Source of the DNA: Hysterangium stoloniferum
Lineage: Eukaryota > Basidiomycota > Agaricomycetes > Hysterangiales > Hysterangiaceae
DNA: 64,000 bases
Direction of reading: 5' to 3'
NCBI GenBank assembly: GCA_015178975.1
Contig: WHVD01000206.1
Coordinates: 62,001-126,000 of the forward strand
The translations under genes and the position numbers were made by a program. Below, in pieces: positions 34,535-46,008 of the stretch. Numbering within the stretch: the stretch's first letter is position 1; each line of letters starts with the position of its first letter. The notes beneath the pieces were generated by a model. That model did not search any database. It had not been told where the DNA came from and was given only the letters and a program-made list of their open reading frames with translations.

Positions 34535-36256
34535 CTAAACAACAATTGTCTCGCCCATACCACAAACGTCAAATATGCCTACCTCCAACCCCTCCTTTGC
34601 ACATTCTTCTTTAAGTCGTGTGGGCGGTTCCATGATTTCCTCGGTGGTAAGGATCCATGTTCTAGAATGGAGAAAGAGTATAAAATTGAATCAGTGTAGG
34701 CACGAAGGTCCCATTGGAGAAATACGTACCCCCAATGCATCGCAATACCTCTTTTCGCCTTAATGTCTTTGAAAATGCAGACACTGTCATGAGGGTCACA
34801 ATGTACTGAAGAAAATGTAGCACGCGGGGCATACGCTCTGGTTATTTTGTGAATTTAATTATCAGATTTTGTTTATGACATCAAGCTTGGAGTGAAATTA
34901 CGATAAGGATGTACGTACCCAATGGGAATGAACGCCAAATCGAATCCACCGAATTTCTCTCCAATTTCGGAAAATACAGGACATACGGGGAGTAAAGATT
35001 CATCCTCGCCGGATCTAACGGTTCGGTAGCCTGTGTCGCCTCCAAACCAAACCTTAACAGCTCTACTTTCCTTATTAATATATCCTGGGCTCTGACGGGG
35101 AGAAGATTCAACAACCCAGGATGACCACAATGTCGTGTAGCGATCTAGAAGTCCTCTCCCGGAGATATGTTGGGCGGGGGTACAGGTAAGGCGGAAAGTA
35201 GCCGATATTGTCCCAGAGACGCTTTCTTTCGACGAGGGCGAGGCAGTTTTGGGAAGCTCAACAGTTATGTCATTGGCATCCCACCAGTCTAAACAATGAT
35301 AGTGAGAGGAAGGAATAGAGATGGAATTAAAGTAGGCATTGTTGTTGAGAGGCGCGTAGGTGTGGATTCTGGGAATGGGCATGGACTTTGACCTCCCCTT
35401 TGATTCAGGGATTAGGAGGGCCTTCAAAGTTCCGGTGTCCATACTGTACATATAAGACAGTTGTTATTTCTTTTAGAGACATTTAATGCAACTTACTGGT
35501 CATAATGGTTATGCTGGTTTAAGTTATTTTCAGTGTCTTGATGCATAAGGAGAATAAATGACATACAGAAATAACTATGACATCTACTTCGGGAATGTCA
35601 GTCAGGCTACATGGAGTCTCTAGGAGGCGCGATAAGGATGAATGCCACATTTGTCGCACAACATTCACATATCCTTACTAGTGTAACGTCCTGGCCCAAG
35701 CCACGAGAATGGTGAGCAACGATGAGAAAATACTGGATCAAATAGAATGCGGGGGCCTCGTGCGGCACCGAGTGGCGTTGGAAGTTCAAGGAGGAAGCAA
35801 GCATGACTATATCAAGGTACAGGAGACATTTGAGTTACAGTATGTGATTAGCTGCGACTGTCGCTCACCCTAGCCAAGTAGCCTTGATTCTATCCGACGG
35901 CGCATTGACTCCCCAGTCTGGTGTACGCATGCCGACTAAATTGTGAATGTCTTTGGAAACAGGGGGCGGCACCGGTGCTTTTTTAATCTGCACCGCGAGC
36001 ATCCCATTAGCGTCGAATGTGTCCCGGATCGAAACGCACATAGCGAAACCACTCTTGTGGCCCAGGGGTTCTGTATGTCTAAAAAGTCAGATAAGGAATA
36101 TTGAGAAGTAGCTTCTCATTACCGGAATGAGCTCCAGGGATTAGTGAAATGGGAAGCGCTATCATTAAGATGGTGGGAAGGCCTTGGGAATGGAAGTGCT
36201 GTATCTTTATGGTTTTCCTGGACGGCGAATACAGCAGAGACAGAGACGCTGCTCAT
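34535..36256 (-). CDS. NAPE-PLD-like metallo-beta-lactamase-fold hydrolase (spliced, 433 aa)
   Basis: CDS complement(join(34535..34661, 34730..34837, 34919..35443, 35497..35513, 35567..35619, 35679..35806, 35869..36078, 36123..36256)): 1302 bp, all phases consistent, GT-AG introns. It matches N-acyl-phosphatidylethanolamine-hydrolysing phospholipase D, a zinc enzyme that releases N-acylethanolamines from membrane lipid: FTNPWSSF near the N-terminus, IKATWLG/HACFLLELP, LFDPVFSHRCSPF, the metal site HNHYDH, DWWDANDITV, TPAQHISGRGLLDR, WFGGDTGYRT, DLAFIPIG, AMHWGTW. Length is close to the family (about 390-440). The metal motif HNHYDH sits on a 17-bp exon completed by the next exon. All metal-ligand motifs seem present, so the enzyme looks functional. 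Its ATG at 36256 gives no signal peptide. Confidence 0.93.
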
Positions 36257-37320
36257 GGTGAGATGAAGGGGTGATATGATTGAGGCGATCTATAACATGT
36301 CTTCCCTAAATATCATGAACCTATGGTACGCGTCACTTAGCCGCCACTACTCTGTTGCAGTGGGAAATTGGGTGGCGATGAGCCGGATGGCGCAAGCGTG
36401 CGTGTCACTAGTGCGCCACTCGCGAGAGTATGAGTTTAACTTATGGCAGTGTTTCTTGTCAAATTACCATTTTCTTCCGTATCCGTACCGTAGGCTTTAT
36501 GAACTTAAGAAACGCTATACATTCAGAAATATATCGAAAATGCTGGCCATCTCTGCATTTTTCTCACATATTTCAAGCTGTGAACTTAACTTAGTCGCCA
36601 CCTATTGTTGTAAATCTAACTATATCATACCTTTCTCGAGTGGCAGAATTCGAACGTGGCATTTTCATGGTCGCTTAACTAATGGTTTGTGAGCATACAA
36701 ATTTGGTGCCCCAACCCATGAAAACTGTCGCTGGCATGCTGAAGTCCCCACAAGTATCTATTCTAAAAATTGATCTGTGGACCACAATAAGCCGTAATAT
36801 AAGGTCATTGAATATCTCGTTACGAATAAGAGAACTTTGCCAGATTTTCTCTGAATTTTACGATTGACTTCTAATCAAAATGCTATTATCGCTAGGACCA
36901 AGTTTGACGGCCGTGCGATAAAATAACTATATATATATATAGCCCCAAATTTTGATTTTCGTCAATTACAATTATCCACCATTGAACTATGTTACTATTC
37001 GAAGTTGTGGGAAGTATTAGAATTAAACCTGAGATGTTACTTCGATACCTCCTCTTCATTTTTCTTCTGTGTCTGGTATATTGGTCTAACATCCTAATTA
37101 ATTTATTGTCATGATCAGGTGACCCAAAATAACTCTACATGCACCCGCACCCTGTTTTCGTGGCACAAATGCAGTTTTCCCTATTGGCCATGTTCATCAT
37201 ATTCTAGTATCCAGTGGCCGTCATGAGTCAGCTTGCCGGCGGCCCTTTCACTGCTTCTTCCGTTCATAGGTCATAAATTACATACGGTCCATCTTGCACA
37301 CGCCTTCACACCACCATTAA
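36257..37320. other. Intergenic stretch
   Basis: Contains the likely divergent upstream regions of the NAPE-PLD-like gene and of the reductase-like pseudogene. The 138-codon plus ORF at 36276 resembles no family I know. A short TA run lies near 36930. Confidence 0.45.
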
Positions 37321-38375
37321 ATGCCTTCTGTACAACCAGGAAGCAGAGTATTAGTAACAGGTGCTTCGGGGTTTGTCGCAACATGGGTAGTCAAAACTCT
37401 ACTTGAGCAAGGATTCTTGGTTCGTGGTACGGTTCGTTCGGAAACAAAAGGAGATTATCTCCGAAAATTGTTCGCAAGTTATGGTGAAAAGTTCGATTAT
37501 GTGATTGTAGAAGATATTTCAAAGGTGAATTGGAATCAATTTTCCGTCGATGAGATAAAACAAAAAGGCAGTGCTGCAAATCCGGTGCATTGGTATTATG
37601 CAAGTAAGGTATTAGCGGAACGTGGTAAGCTACCTAATTTGCTTCTGAAATTCCAAATAAATTTTTCCCATTATTTTGAAAGCGGTATGGGACTTCGTCG
37701 AGATCCATGGGAAGGAGGTTAATTGGGACGTCACAATTTTAAATCCGCCTTTGGTATGTGGATCAAAGATATAATTTTAACACCTTCTCGGCTTGATACA
37801 TTTTGTCCACAGGTATGGGGTGTACGCCAATTAGGTGTCTTCATATTATACATCTCATTTACACACTGTCTGTTTGGTTTCCTCAGCCGCCGATCCAACA
37901 TCTCCAAACTCCCTCTTCCCTCAATCTCTCTCTCGTGGACTTTTATCTCATAATCAAAGGCAAACCACCATCTTCCATCGCTCCTGCCGAAAATTGGGTT
38001 GATGTCAGAGACGTTGCTGAAGGGCATGTGAGAGCTCTGCGTGTTGAGGAAGCTGGAGGAGAAAGATTGATTTTTGCAGCCGGTGTGTTCATTGATTCCC
38101 GTATTCATGCCGAAATAACTCGGTTTATCATTTTTACATTGCATAAACTAGGCACATTCACATGGCAGTCTGTCCTTGACGCCATCCACCATCCTGAACC
38201 ATTAGCACATGTACCCAGAGGCACGTCCGGCTTAAATAGGGATATCACGTATCTAAGACCATTTTCCAATACGAAAGCCTGTAGGATATTAGGGATGCAG
38301 TTCCGTCCCTTAGAGGTATGTGCAAGGGATACAGTGAAGAGACTTTTAGAGTTGGAGGGCCACCCTCGCAAGTGA
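37321..38375 (+). pseudogene. Dihydroflavonol-4-reductase-like NAD(P)-dependent epimerase, broken
   Basis: The start is well kept: a Rossmann motif [16 protein letters not shown] and RGTVRS, as in the extended short-chain dehydrogenases (DFR / aldehyde reductase type). After VEDISK about 75 residues of the family are missing in frame, including the segment with the catalytic serine; the YASK of the active site ([10 protein letters not shown]) follows. Introns at 37625-37682 and 37754-37812 fit GT-AG. The third exon reads in a shifted frame relative to the family (WVDVRDVAEGHVRAL, then GMQFRPLEVCARDTV). Its last codons (GHPRK and stop) come from an abutting family A LTR. I therefore call it a pseudogene; a shortened product cannot be excluded. 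Confidence 0.75.
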
Positions 38376-39026
38376 CCATTGGGTGTCCTTAAATTTCGGG
38401 TGGGTGGAAAACTAGCCCTGTCAGACAATCCTCTCGGTAAGTCACTGATCAGAAGCCAAAGGATAAGTTGAGGGTAGGGGTGAAGGGTCAGAAACTGAGA
38501 GTGAACGAGTGCAAGCAGAGGTGGAGAATGGGATGTTTAGAGCAAGACTATGAGAGTTGTTTTAGAGTGTTCTGAGTTGATATTCTGATTGCCTTGTAGC
38601 TACAATACAATTGGACTTAAATACTAGTTATCGGTGTCTTGAAATACTAACTAAGGTAAGAGTGGGAATCTCCAATTAGTGACAAATACACCTGATTAGG
38701 AACTGGAAGGTTACAATTAGATTGGAATTACGAGAAAAGGGAATAGTCCAAGAGCTACAAGTATATATGGGCATATATGAAACATAGAGTAGAATGGATC
38801 ATCATAGTAAAAGTGGACGTATCAAAGCATAACCAGATGGTATGAGTATAACTTGACAGGGGCATAAACAGGGTTTGATTGCCATGAAGGTATACATATA
38901 GTACATCAGAGTCGGTATGCTGATGGTTGCTGATATGATAACTTGGTCAATGACTTAAAATGCAGGTGGACAACAGTATCATCAGGGACTGTCAGGCTGT
39001 GACAGGGTTGTGACACAGTTATAACA
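38358..39026 (-). repeat. Family A LTR, truncated, fused to the reductase gene end
   Basis: From CCACCCTCGCAAG to ACAGTTATAACA it matches the family A LTRs (5396, 11810), but the left end with TGTTAAGAAC is missing and the sequence joins directly to the reductase coding end. No target duplication could be found, as expected of a truncated copy. Confidence 0.8.
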
Positions 39027-39280
39027 CTAGGTTGGGAAATGACCAAGGACACTTGGAGATGCTAGCTGGGAAAGGGCAGAATCTGATGGGTTCTGGGTCA
39101 TAACAGGTGTCTAGTCAAGGGCAGAATACCAGAATGGGATTTGAGTTGAAGGGTACTTGAGGGATGAGGGTCAGGTTCTGGTGGATTCCAGATCTTGATA
39201 CTAGTCCAGAAGATGGTTCAGAACCTGATATGATATCCAGGAAATACTCCATGGAGTCTCCGGGAATGGATCTTTACACT
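39027..39280 (-). repeat. Family C LTR fragment
   Basis: Matches 11210-11440 of the family C LTR: TTGAGGGATGAGG, AGAAGATGGTTCAGAACCT, ATGGAGT then CCCGGGA/CCGGGAA. Orphan fragment. Confidence 0.7.
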
Positions 39281-39340
39281 AATACTAAATGCAAGTATTC
39301 ATACACATAGAATGGGTAATATGAGATTGTTGGGATGGGA

Positions 39341-39820
39341 TGTGGTAAGTGTGGAGCTTATGGGTAGGTCTCAAGAGAAACCAACAGGAGTTCTGGGGAA
39401 GGATGTAGCTTCAGCTTATGTGCTGCACCCTTGCAAGATCATGTTGTCCAACTTCAGATGGAAGCAAACAGGAAACCTACACTGATGCAAATAACTGAGG
39501 GGGTTACTTAGTCAATTTTCTGATTGGATTGTACATATGTACAGATAGTAGCTAGACTATATAGACTTATAGATTATTGTACTACAAATCCAGATAGACA
39601 AAAAGACAGATCAGGCATACAATAAAACAAGGAATGCAATAAACCAGATGTCAAATGTATTGGGAACAAGGGGTGCAATAAACCAGACATCAGACAGATT
39701 GGGAACAAGGGGGTCTGGAATGTCTAGTTGGAGTCCAGTGACTGGTTGGTTTGTACAATATAAAGAGTCAGGTGCATATAGGATGGGTTCTGTGTCCTGG
39801 AGGGTTTCCTGGTCCTAACA
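39341..39820 (-). repeat. Family D LTR (left side of gypsy-2)
   Basis: TGTGGTAAGTGTGGAGC to GGTCCTAACA, 480 bp, related over its length to 45464-45827 but longer. Holds the shared LTR block near 39411. Followed by CTACCCTCCCTTT, the complement of a polypurine tract. Confidence 0.75.
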
Positions 39821-39833
39821 CTACCCTCCCTTT

Positions 39834-40393
39834 AAGGCTGATGTTCCAAGGAGGCCCTAGAACTTGGTAAGGTTCATCAGTTATATGTATGTGTCAAAAC
39901 ATCAGGTGATCTGGAAGGTAAGGGTCAAATGCAAGGAGCCTATAAAAATTTGAAAATATTAAAATTTCTTCATCTTTCATACCCCATCAATGACCTATAA
40001 GAGGTGGTAAGGGGGAACAGGATTGTTGCCAGAAGCTCAACTAGAGGTGGCAAGAGGTCCAACAGCCCAACTAGGAGTGTAATTTAACTGCTGCTGTAAT
40101 GAGACACAGATGTGGTGATAAATGGGTTAAAATAAGTTTAGATAAGTTATATTTCATGGCTGGAGCAGAGCTCTGTTATATTTTTGGGTAAAGTGAGCAG
40201 TCAGAGTTGTATAGTGACTGGGGTCATTATTACCCACATTCATTACTCTTCTTGTTCTGAGTATATAATCCTGTAGTTACACATGAGAGCCCCTTATGTG
40301 TTTATAACCAACAATATCACTCAGACTGTACTGGGCTTGTCCTCTATAGATCTGGTCATATTTTCACCAAAACATTAACAAGCTCCTTATGTA
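39834..40393. other. CpG-poor stretch, probably gypsy-2 interior
   Basis: No domain recognised; lies between the polypyrimidine tract and the Tc1 insertion. Confidence 0.4.
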
Positions 40394-41553
40394 CAGTAAG
40401 CAAAAAAAGGGTTGCAATGTTCAGTAAATTTTAACTCAAATGCTTATAACTCTAGAAATAAATTAGCTAAAATTAGGCATAAATATACATACATTGGAAA
40501 GCCCTGTTTCTGAACTTCAACATGATAAGCAAGTTTGTTCAAAAATACTCACTCATTGTTGAGATATTAAATATTTTGTACAGGAGTATCATTGCATTTT
40601 TTTTTGCTTTCATTTTATAAACATAAAGCTATGAATTCTAGTACTTGGTATGACCTCCTTTAGCCTTGATCACTGCTGCAACCCTCCTAGGCATACTTCC
40701 AATCAAATTCTGGCACACCTCTGGCATTATTTTATCCCACTCTACTTATACCCTCTTTCACAGCTCCAATATCCCTCCTGGGGCCCTCCCATACTCTTCC
40801 AGCTTCTTTTTCAGATGATCCCAGAGACGTTCAATAGGATTGAGGTCAGGGGACTGTGCTGACCATGGAAGGACCTTATGTATATCCATGATCTTCAAAC
40901 CAAGGTGTAACTTTCTTGGACTTGTGCTTGGGATCATTATCCTGCTGGAAGATGATAGTGGAGGGATTCTTGCCATAGAAGGCAAGGCTTTCCTGAAGTT
41001 CATCTTGCAGAATCTTGGTGTTCAACTCTCCATCCATCCTCCCATCAATCTTGCATGCATACCCAACTCCCTCCCACAGCATGCAGCCCCATATCATCAG
41101 AGATCCACCCCCAAACTTTACAGTCTCCTTCACAAGCCTTATTCCTAATATCATTCATTCATTAGATGCGAATCACCTTATTAACTTAATAAATTCATCC
41201 TGTGATCAGGGGTTCACTCCGATTACCTATCACTCAACAAGACTGTTGCAGTCTGTTTGTCATGTGTTGAATGTTTTGAACATGTCACATGATCACACAA
41301 TCAAATACAACCCAACCTGCCCTTTTATCTACAGAATGAAAGCAAAAAAAGGGTTGCAATGATACTCCTGTACAAAATATTTAATACCTCAACAATGAGT
41401 GAATATTTTTGAAAAACTTGGTTATAATGTTAAAGCTCAGAAACAGGGCTTTCTAACTTATATTTTTTTCCTAATTTTAGCTAATTTATTTCTGGAGTTA
41501 TAAGCATTTGAGTTAAAATTTACTGAACATTGCAACCCTTTTTTTGCTTACTG
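40394..41553 (-). mobile_element. Tc1/mariner element, internally deleted (Tc1-A)
   Basis: Inverted repeats of about 215 bp, starting CAGTAAGCAAAAAAAGGGTT, flanked by TA (40392-40393 and 41554-41555). The minus strand keeps the C-terminal half of a Tc1 transposase at about 40655-41250: FGGGSLMIWGCM, IIFQQDNDPKHKSK with the second catalytic Asp, WSAQSPDLNPIERLWDHLKK with the third acidic residue (E, in NPIE), and the end MPRRVAAVIKAKGG. The N-terminal DNA-binding part and first catalytic Asp are absent and the frame is broken, so it cannot make transposase. Confidence 0.92.
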
Positions 41554-41910
41554 TATTGAGATTTGAGACATTTCAGAATATTCTAGTAACTATTTCTATC
41601 CTATTTTTAGCTATTTTACCTGGAAACTGCTGGAATATTCCAGGAGTTGCTGCTACTGTACTTTCCATTGTAGTATATACAGTATGCTGATGTAATGTTC
41701 CCACATGTCATGAGGTTACTGTGTGTGTGTCACACAATATTCCCATGTGTCATGTAGTAAGTGCCAGGTGGCCAGTTTTTAAAGATATATGTATAGTTAA
41801 AGAAGAATAAAAGATAAAAATTCTGTAGCCCATTCAGTTTATAAGATAAAAATACAAAATACATTGCATAATTTCAAGATAAATCAAGAGAGTATTGTAC
41901 AATTTTATCA
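41554..41910. other. AT-rich gap between Tc1-A and an LTR
   Basis: No feature recognised. Confidence 0.5.
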
Positions 41911-42648
41911 TGTTAGGACCAGGAAACCTGCCAGGCTCCAGACCCCATCCTACATGCACCCAACTCTCTATAACAGGTTACAGTTAACTAGAAAACCCAC
42001 TGGGACCCAGATGTCAAACCTGTCTATGCCTGACCCCTGTGTCTCATACACCAGTCATCAGAACACCTGCCAGGACCCACACACATCAAACCTGTCTAGG
42101 TCCAACTCTGTTTCAGTCACCAGACTCCACCTGGACAACCTGTCAGCTCTCTAACTGAGCCTATTCCCATTATGGTCAAATGACCTATCATGCTTCAGAC
42201 CCACCTCTGTCCCTAACACCTAGTTTGGTGTTTATCCATCCGAATTCATGATTACTTGTTTAGGTTTTCATTATTACTGGATTTGGTATTCCATACATTC
42301 CACAGTCTATATAGTCTAGCTGATGTTTGTACATACAATCCAGTCAGAAAATTGACTAAGTCCTCCCCCAGTTACTTAACATATATCCCACTCTATCTCT
42401 CATCTCTGAAACACAATGCTATCGACCTTGTCAGAGCCTGTGGGCTTTCTGACCAACCCTCCAACCTATCGCCTATTACCCATCGACCTATTGACTACAC
42501 CTGGACTCCCTGGGTGTCCTGTCCATCTGTCTGAAGTTGGACACCACAATCTCGTGAGGGCACAGCCTATAAGCTGAAGCCAAGTCCTACTGGATTATCC
42601 ACAGGTTTCTCCGGAAACCCTCCACTAACCTCCACACAGCATTTAACA
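41911..42648 (+). repeat. LTR, families D/E type
   Basis: TGTTAGGACCAGGAAACC to CACAGCATTTAACA, 738 bp. Includes ACCTAGTTTGGTGTTTA, the CAGTCTATATAGTCTAG block and the shared LTR block AGCCTATAAGCTGAAGCC near 42563. The 5-bp flanks do not match, so it is either an old insertion or a rearranged end. Confidence 0.72.
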
Positions 42649-43481
42649 AGAGCATCAAGTAGATCAGAAATAAGTGGGAGAAAATACTTATCTTTCTGTG
42701 TGACAGCATTGAGTCCTCTAAAATCAATGTATAATCAAAGGGATCCATCCTTCTTTTTAACAAAAAGAATGGGTGCTCCAAAAGGAGACTTTGATGGCCA
42801 AATAAAACCTATGGACAAATGTTCATCCAGGAACTCCCAGATTGCAGAAAGTTGTGTGGAGGACAGTGAGTAAATACATATATATGTCCAAGGGGTGGCT
42901 GGGCCCCATCTTCAAGATTGATTTTCAAATTGTACTATCTGTGGGGCAGAAGCCAGTCAGCTTTTCACTTACTAAAAACATCTGCAAAGTCATGGTATTT
43001 CTCAGGATATCTTCTAGGTCTGTGATGTGCTTGGATTCTAGAGTTACAAAATATCTAGTTGCTTCACCAACCTTTAAATTGATTGTGAATGCCTAAGATC
43101 TGTCCAATTTTGTAGTCCTAATAAAAGCTGCTGCATTAATAAGGGAAATGGATGGGATTACTGTGGGTTCCAGGCCACAGTTACCGAAATGGCCAGGGAT
43201 GATACAGTTACATCAGGTGTCACAGGTGTCCAGAAAGTAATACTGCCTGATACCCAGTCAATCAAGGGATTGTGTTGGGTAAGCCAGTTGTGTCCTAGGA
43301 CAACTGAGAAAACTGAGTCCAACTGTGTCACATAGAAAGTGACTGTCTGAGATGTTCTGCATGGGAACCAGATAGATAGGTTGCAAGTTGGGTGATAACC
43401 AAATTGCTTGTAGGGTCGAAAGTTGGAGTCCAACCAGATTAATTTAATAGGTTGACAACAGGTTTTCTCAAGTGAATTCAA
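42649..43481 (-). pseudogene. gypsy-2 reverse transcriptase start and protease region
   Basis: Minus strand near 42.7-42.85 kb encodes the Gypsy RT start ([21 protein letters not shown]). At 43158-43481 are NLSIWFPCRTSQTVTFYVTQ and LGHNWLTQHNPLIDWVSGSI, matching gypsy-1 pol residues about 50-100. Fossil. Confidence 0.8.
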
Positions 43482-43904
43482 TATCTACAAAACAATAGGT
43501 TGAGCCAGAATCTAGAAGCACACAAAATGGAGTTTATGATCATATTGGAAGTAAGTTTTACAAGTAATGAGTCAGAGTTCAAAAGAGTGGATGCATTAAG
43601 GCAGATAAACTCATGAATGTGTGGACAGGTAACACAACCCTCAACCCACATGGAGTCCTGATTGCTGGTAGATGGGTTATTGCTATTGGTTTTGTTCACT
43701 GTACATAGACTTATTGGATTTGTCCATAGATGTCTCACAGGCAATTTCTGCTTGACATTCCCAATGGTGTGCATCTGCATTCTGGGCTTTGAGACACATA
43801 TGGAAAAGTGTCTTGGGTTTGCTGTCTTTGCCTTTTGAGACTTCATCCTTAGGGTGGGAAGGCAAACTGGAGTATAATTGATGACAGAGTGCAGAATCAC
43901 TCCC
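43482..43904 (-). pseudogene. gypsy-2 gag C-terminal region
   Basis: Minus strand KDEVSKGKDSKPKTLFHM and NADAHHWECQ match gypsy-1 gag near its 3' end. Fossil. Confidence 0.72.
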
Positions 43905-44645
43905 TGTTAAGAACTGAAACTGACTAATGTCAGTGGACTGATGGGGACCGATCGGAAGGACTTGGCTTCAGCTTATGTGCTGCACCCTCACAGTTATCTG
44001 TCGGTTGTCCTTAAATTTCGGGCAGGTTAAGACTAGTCCTAACGAATACCTTTCTGCAAAACTACCGATCGGGATCGAGGGATAAGTTGAGTGTCGGGCC
44101 AAGGGGTCGGGGACTGAGAGGGGGCAAGCGCATGTGAAGGTGGATAGTGGAATACTTAGTATGAGATTTCTATAGACGTAAGAGGGTATTCTGAGTCAAT
44201 ATTCTGATTGCCTAGTAGTTACATCTACAGCGGGTTCATATACAAGTATCAGGCATCTAAAAAACACTAACTAGGAGAAGAGTGGAAAATGGTATTGACA
44301 ATAAGCTTGACTAGGAACAGGAAGGTTACGATTAGTTTGGAGGCCATACATTAACCGAGAGTGGGATTACGAGAAAAGGAAAAAGTCTGAGAGTCACAAG
44401 TATTTTTAGACATGTGTGAAACATAGAGTAGAACGGATCATCATAATGAAAAGGGACGTATCAGAGTTTAACCAGATAGTATGAGTATATTTTGACGGGG
44501 GCGTAAACAGAGTTTGATCACCACAAAGGCATACGTCAGCATCAGGAAACCAACAGCTTCCAATGTGAGGACTTGAGCGATGACTTGAATCGTCGATAGG
44601 TGGTGATAACCTCAGGAACTGTCAGGTTGTGACATGGTCATAACA
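43905..44645 (-). repeat. Solo LTR, family A, inside gypsy-2 gag
   Basis: TGTTAAGAACTGAAACTGAC to ATGGTCATAACA, 741 bp, flanked by the exact repeat CTCCC (43900-43904 and 44646-44650). Intermediate CpG loss. Confidence 0.92.
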
Positions 44646-45433
44646 CTCCCATTGACAATGCACTGCAAGATTATTGAATTGGACAATATAGTCCATGATG
44701 CACTGGTTGTCCTTTGTGTGAAGATTCATGAGGCTGTTCTCAGCTTCTCCAGTTGGGTTGTATGGGCCAAAATTCATTTGTAGTTCTTCAACAAACACAT
44801 TCCAATCTTCAAGCCAGGTTGGCTCTTCTTCAGTAAGTCCCCTAAAAGCTGGTTCAAACCATTTCAATGCAAATCCTGAGAGGTAAGAGAGTGCATAGTT
44901 GACATTTCAGGAGTCCATGGAAAATGTGGCAGGTTGATTGTGGAAGTTAAAGTGACACTGCATGAGGAAGGTGGACAGTTTTGGGTTTGGCCTGTGAAGG
45001 GTTCTGGAGCATTGACTTTTGACTGCAGGGGCTCCTGATCTCTCTTCTTTCTTTCTTTGAGTAGGTGAGTCATAATTTATCTATAGTACCTATTAAAAAT
45101 TCAGAAGTAGGATCTTCAAGATGTGGTCATTGTGTAGTTTGGGGGTTTTTCAACACCTTTACCCTTGTCATGGGCCATGGACTTGTCCTCATTCTTGGAA
45201 TCATCCAGATTCTCCAGTACTTCTTCGATACAGGATTAATCTGTGGGGCCCAATTGGTTTCTGTGTGTCTGGGTGGTATACAAAATGAATAGTGACCAGA
45301 GAGTGGAAGACTCTGGTAAATTCAGTTGTTTGGATGGTTGTTTGGATGGTTGTTTGGATGGTTGTTTGGATGGTTGTTCTGATGGTTGTTCTGATGGTTG
45401 TTCTGATGGTTTCTTTCTTGGAGGCATTATCAA
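44646..45433 (-). pseudogene. gypsy-2 gag N-terminal region
   Basis: Minus strand KWFEPAFRGLTEEEPTWLED and EELQMNFGPYNPTGEAENSL match gypsy-1 gag. The N-terminus (near 45.3-45.43 kb) is MPPRKKPSEQPSEQ followed by a 12-bp tandem repeat coding for SEQP/SKQP units. Fossil. Confidence 0.8.
45327..45413. repeat. 12-bp tandem repeat in gypsy-2 gag
   Basis: Seven units of TGGATGGTTGTT or TGATGGTTGTTC type; on the minus strand they encode S(E/K)QP tetrapeptides. Confidence 0.85.
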
Positions 45434-45463
45434 GACAATCTATGAGATCTGATCAGAAAACAC

Positions 45464-45827
45464 TATTAAGTGCAGGGCTTACAGGTAGGTCTCTGGAGAA
45501 ACCATGGGAGTTCCAGGGAAGGATATGGCTTCAGCTTATGTGCTGCACCCTCACATGATCACATTGTCCAACTTCAGATGGGGAGCAAACAGGAAACCCA
45601 TAAGTTCTGAGAATACAATGATGCAAATTACTAAAGGGGTTACTTAGTCAATTTTCTGATCAGATTGTATGCACAGATAGGAGCTAGGCTATACATATAG
45701 ACTTATAGATTATTGTACTACAAATCCAGATAGAGAAAAAGCCAGATCAGGCATACAATAAAACAAGGAACACAATAAACCAGATGTCAAATGTAGTGGG
45801 AACAAGGTGGGTTTCCCAGTCCTAACA
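45464..45827 (-). repeat. Family D LTR (right side of gypsy-2)
   Basis: TATTAAGTGCAGGGC to CCCAGTCCTAACA, 364 bp. Lies just upstream of the minus-strand gag start. Holds the shared LTR block near 45530. Confidence 0.78.
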
Positions 45828-46008
45828 GGATGGCCAAAAGGGTAATCTACAAGGAAACATATGTCAGAATGCCACAGGTGGTGACACCATGGTTGGGGAT
45901 ACCAATAGTGGGTGTGCTGGAGGGTTACAAGGGTAGAGCCAAGTTGTGGGCTCTGAAAATAATAGGATCCTAACACACCACACAGTCTTGTAACATCCAT
46001 GGCCAGAT

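Larger units (their letters stand above)
39341..45827 (-). mobile_element. Ty3/Gypsy retrotransposon remnant with nested insertions (gypsy-2)
   Basis: Minus-strand parts: right LTR 45464-45827, gag about 43.5-45.4 kb (broken by a family A solo LTR), protease 43158-43481, RT start about 42.65-43.15 kb, and a left LTR 39341-39820 of the same family with a CTACCCTCCCTTT polypyrimidine tract beside it. The rest of pol was not seen. A Tc1 element (40394-41553) and an LTR (41911-42648) lie within the span. That the two LTRs belong to one element is inferred from family and order; no matching target duplication was found. Old, many breaks. Confidence 0.7.

Noticed and set aside
36276-36692. 138-codon plus ORF
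   Set aside because: No recognisable domain, signal or splice context; kept only as unassigned intergenic sequence.
45310-45420. Possible CRISPR-like array
   Set aside because: Contiguous 12-bp units without spacers; a coding minisatellite.
45243-45558. ORFs reading repeated CLDG or VWMV units
   Set aside because: Other frames of the 12-bp tandem repeat; the gag frame on the minus strand explains the repeat.
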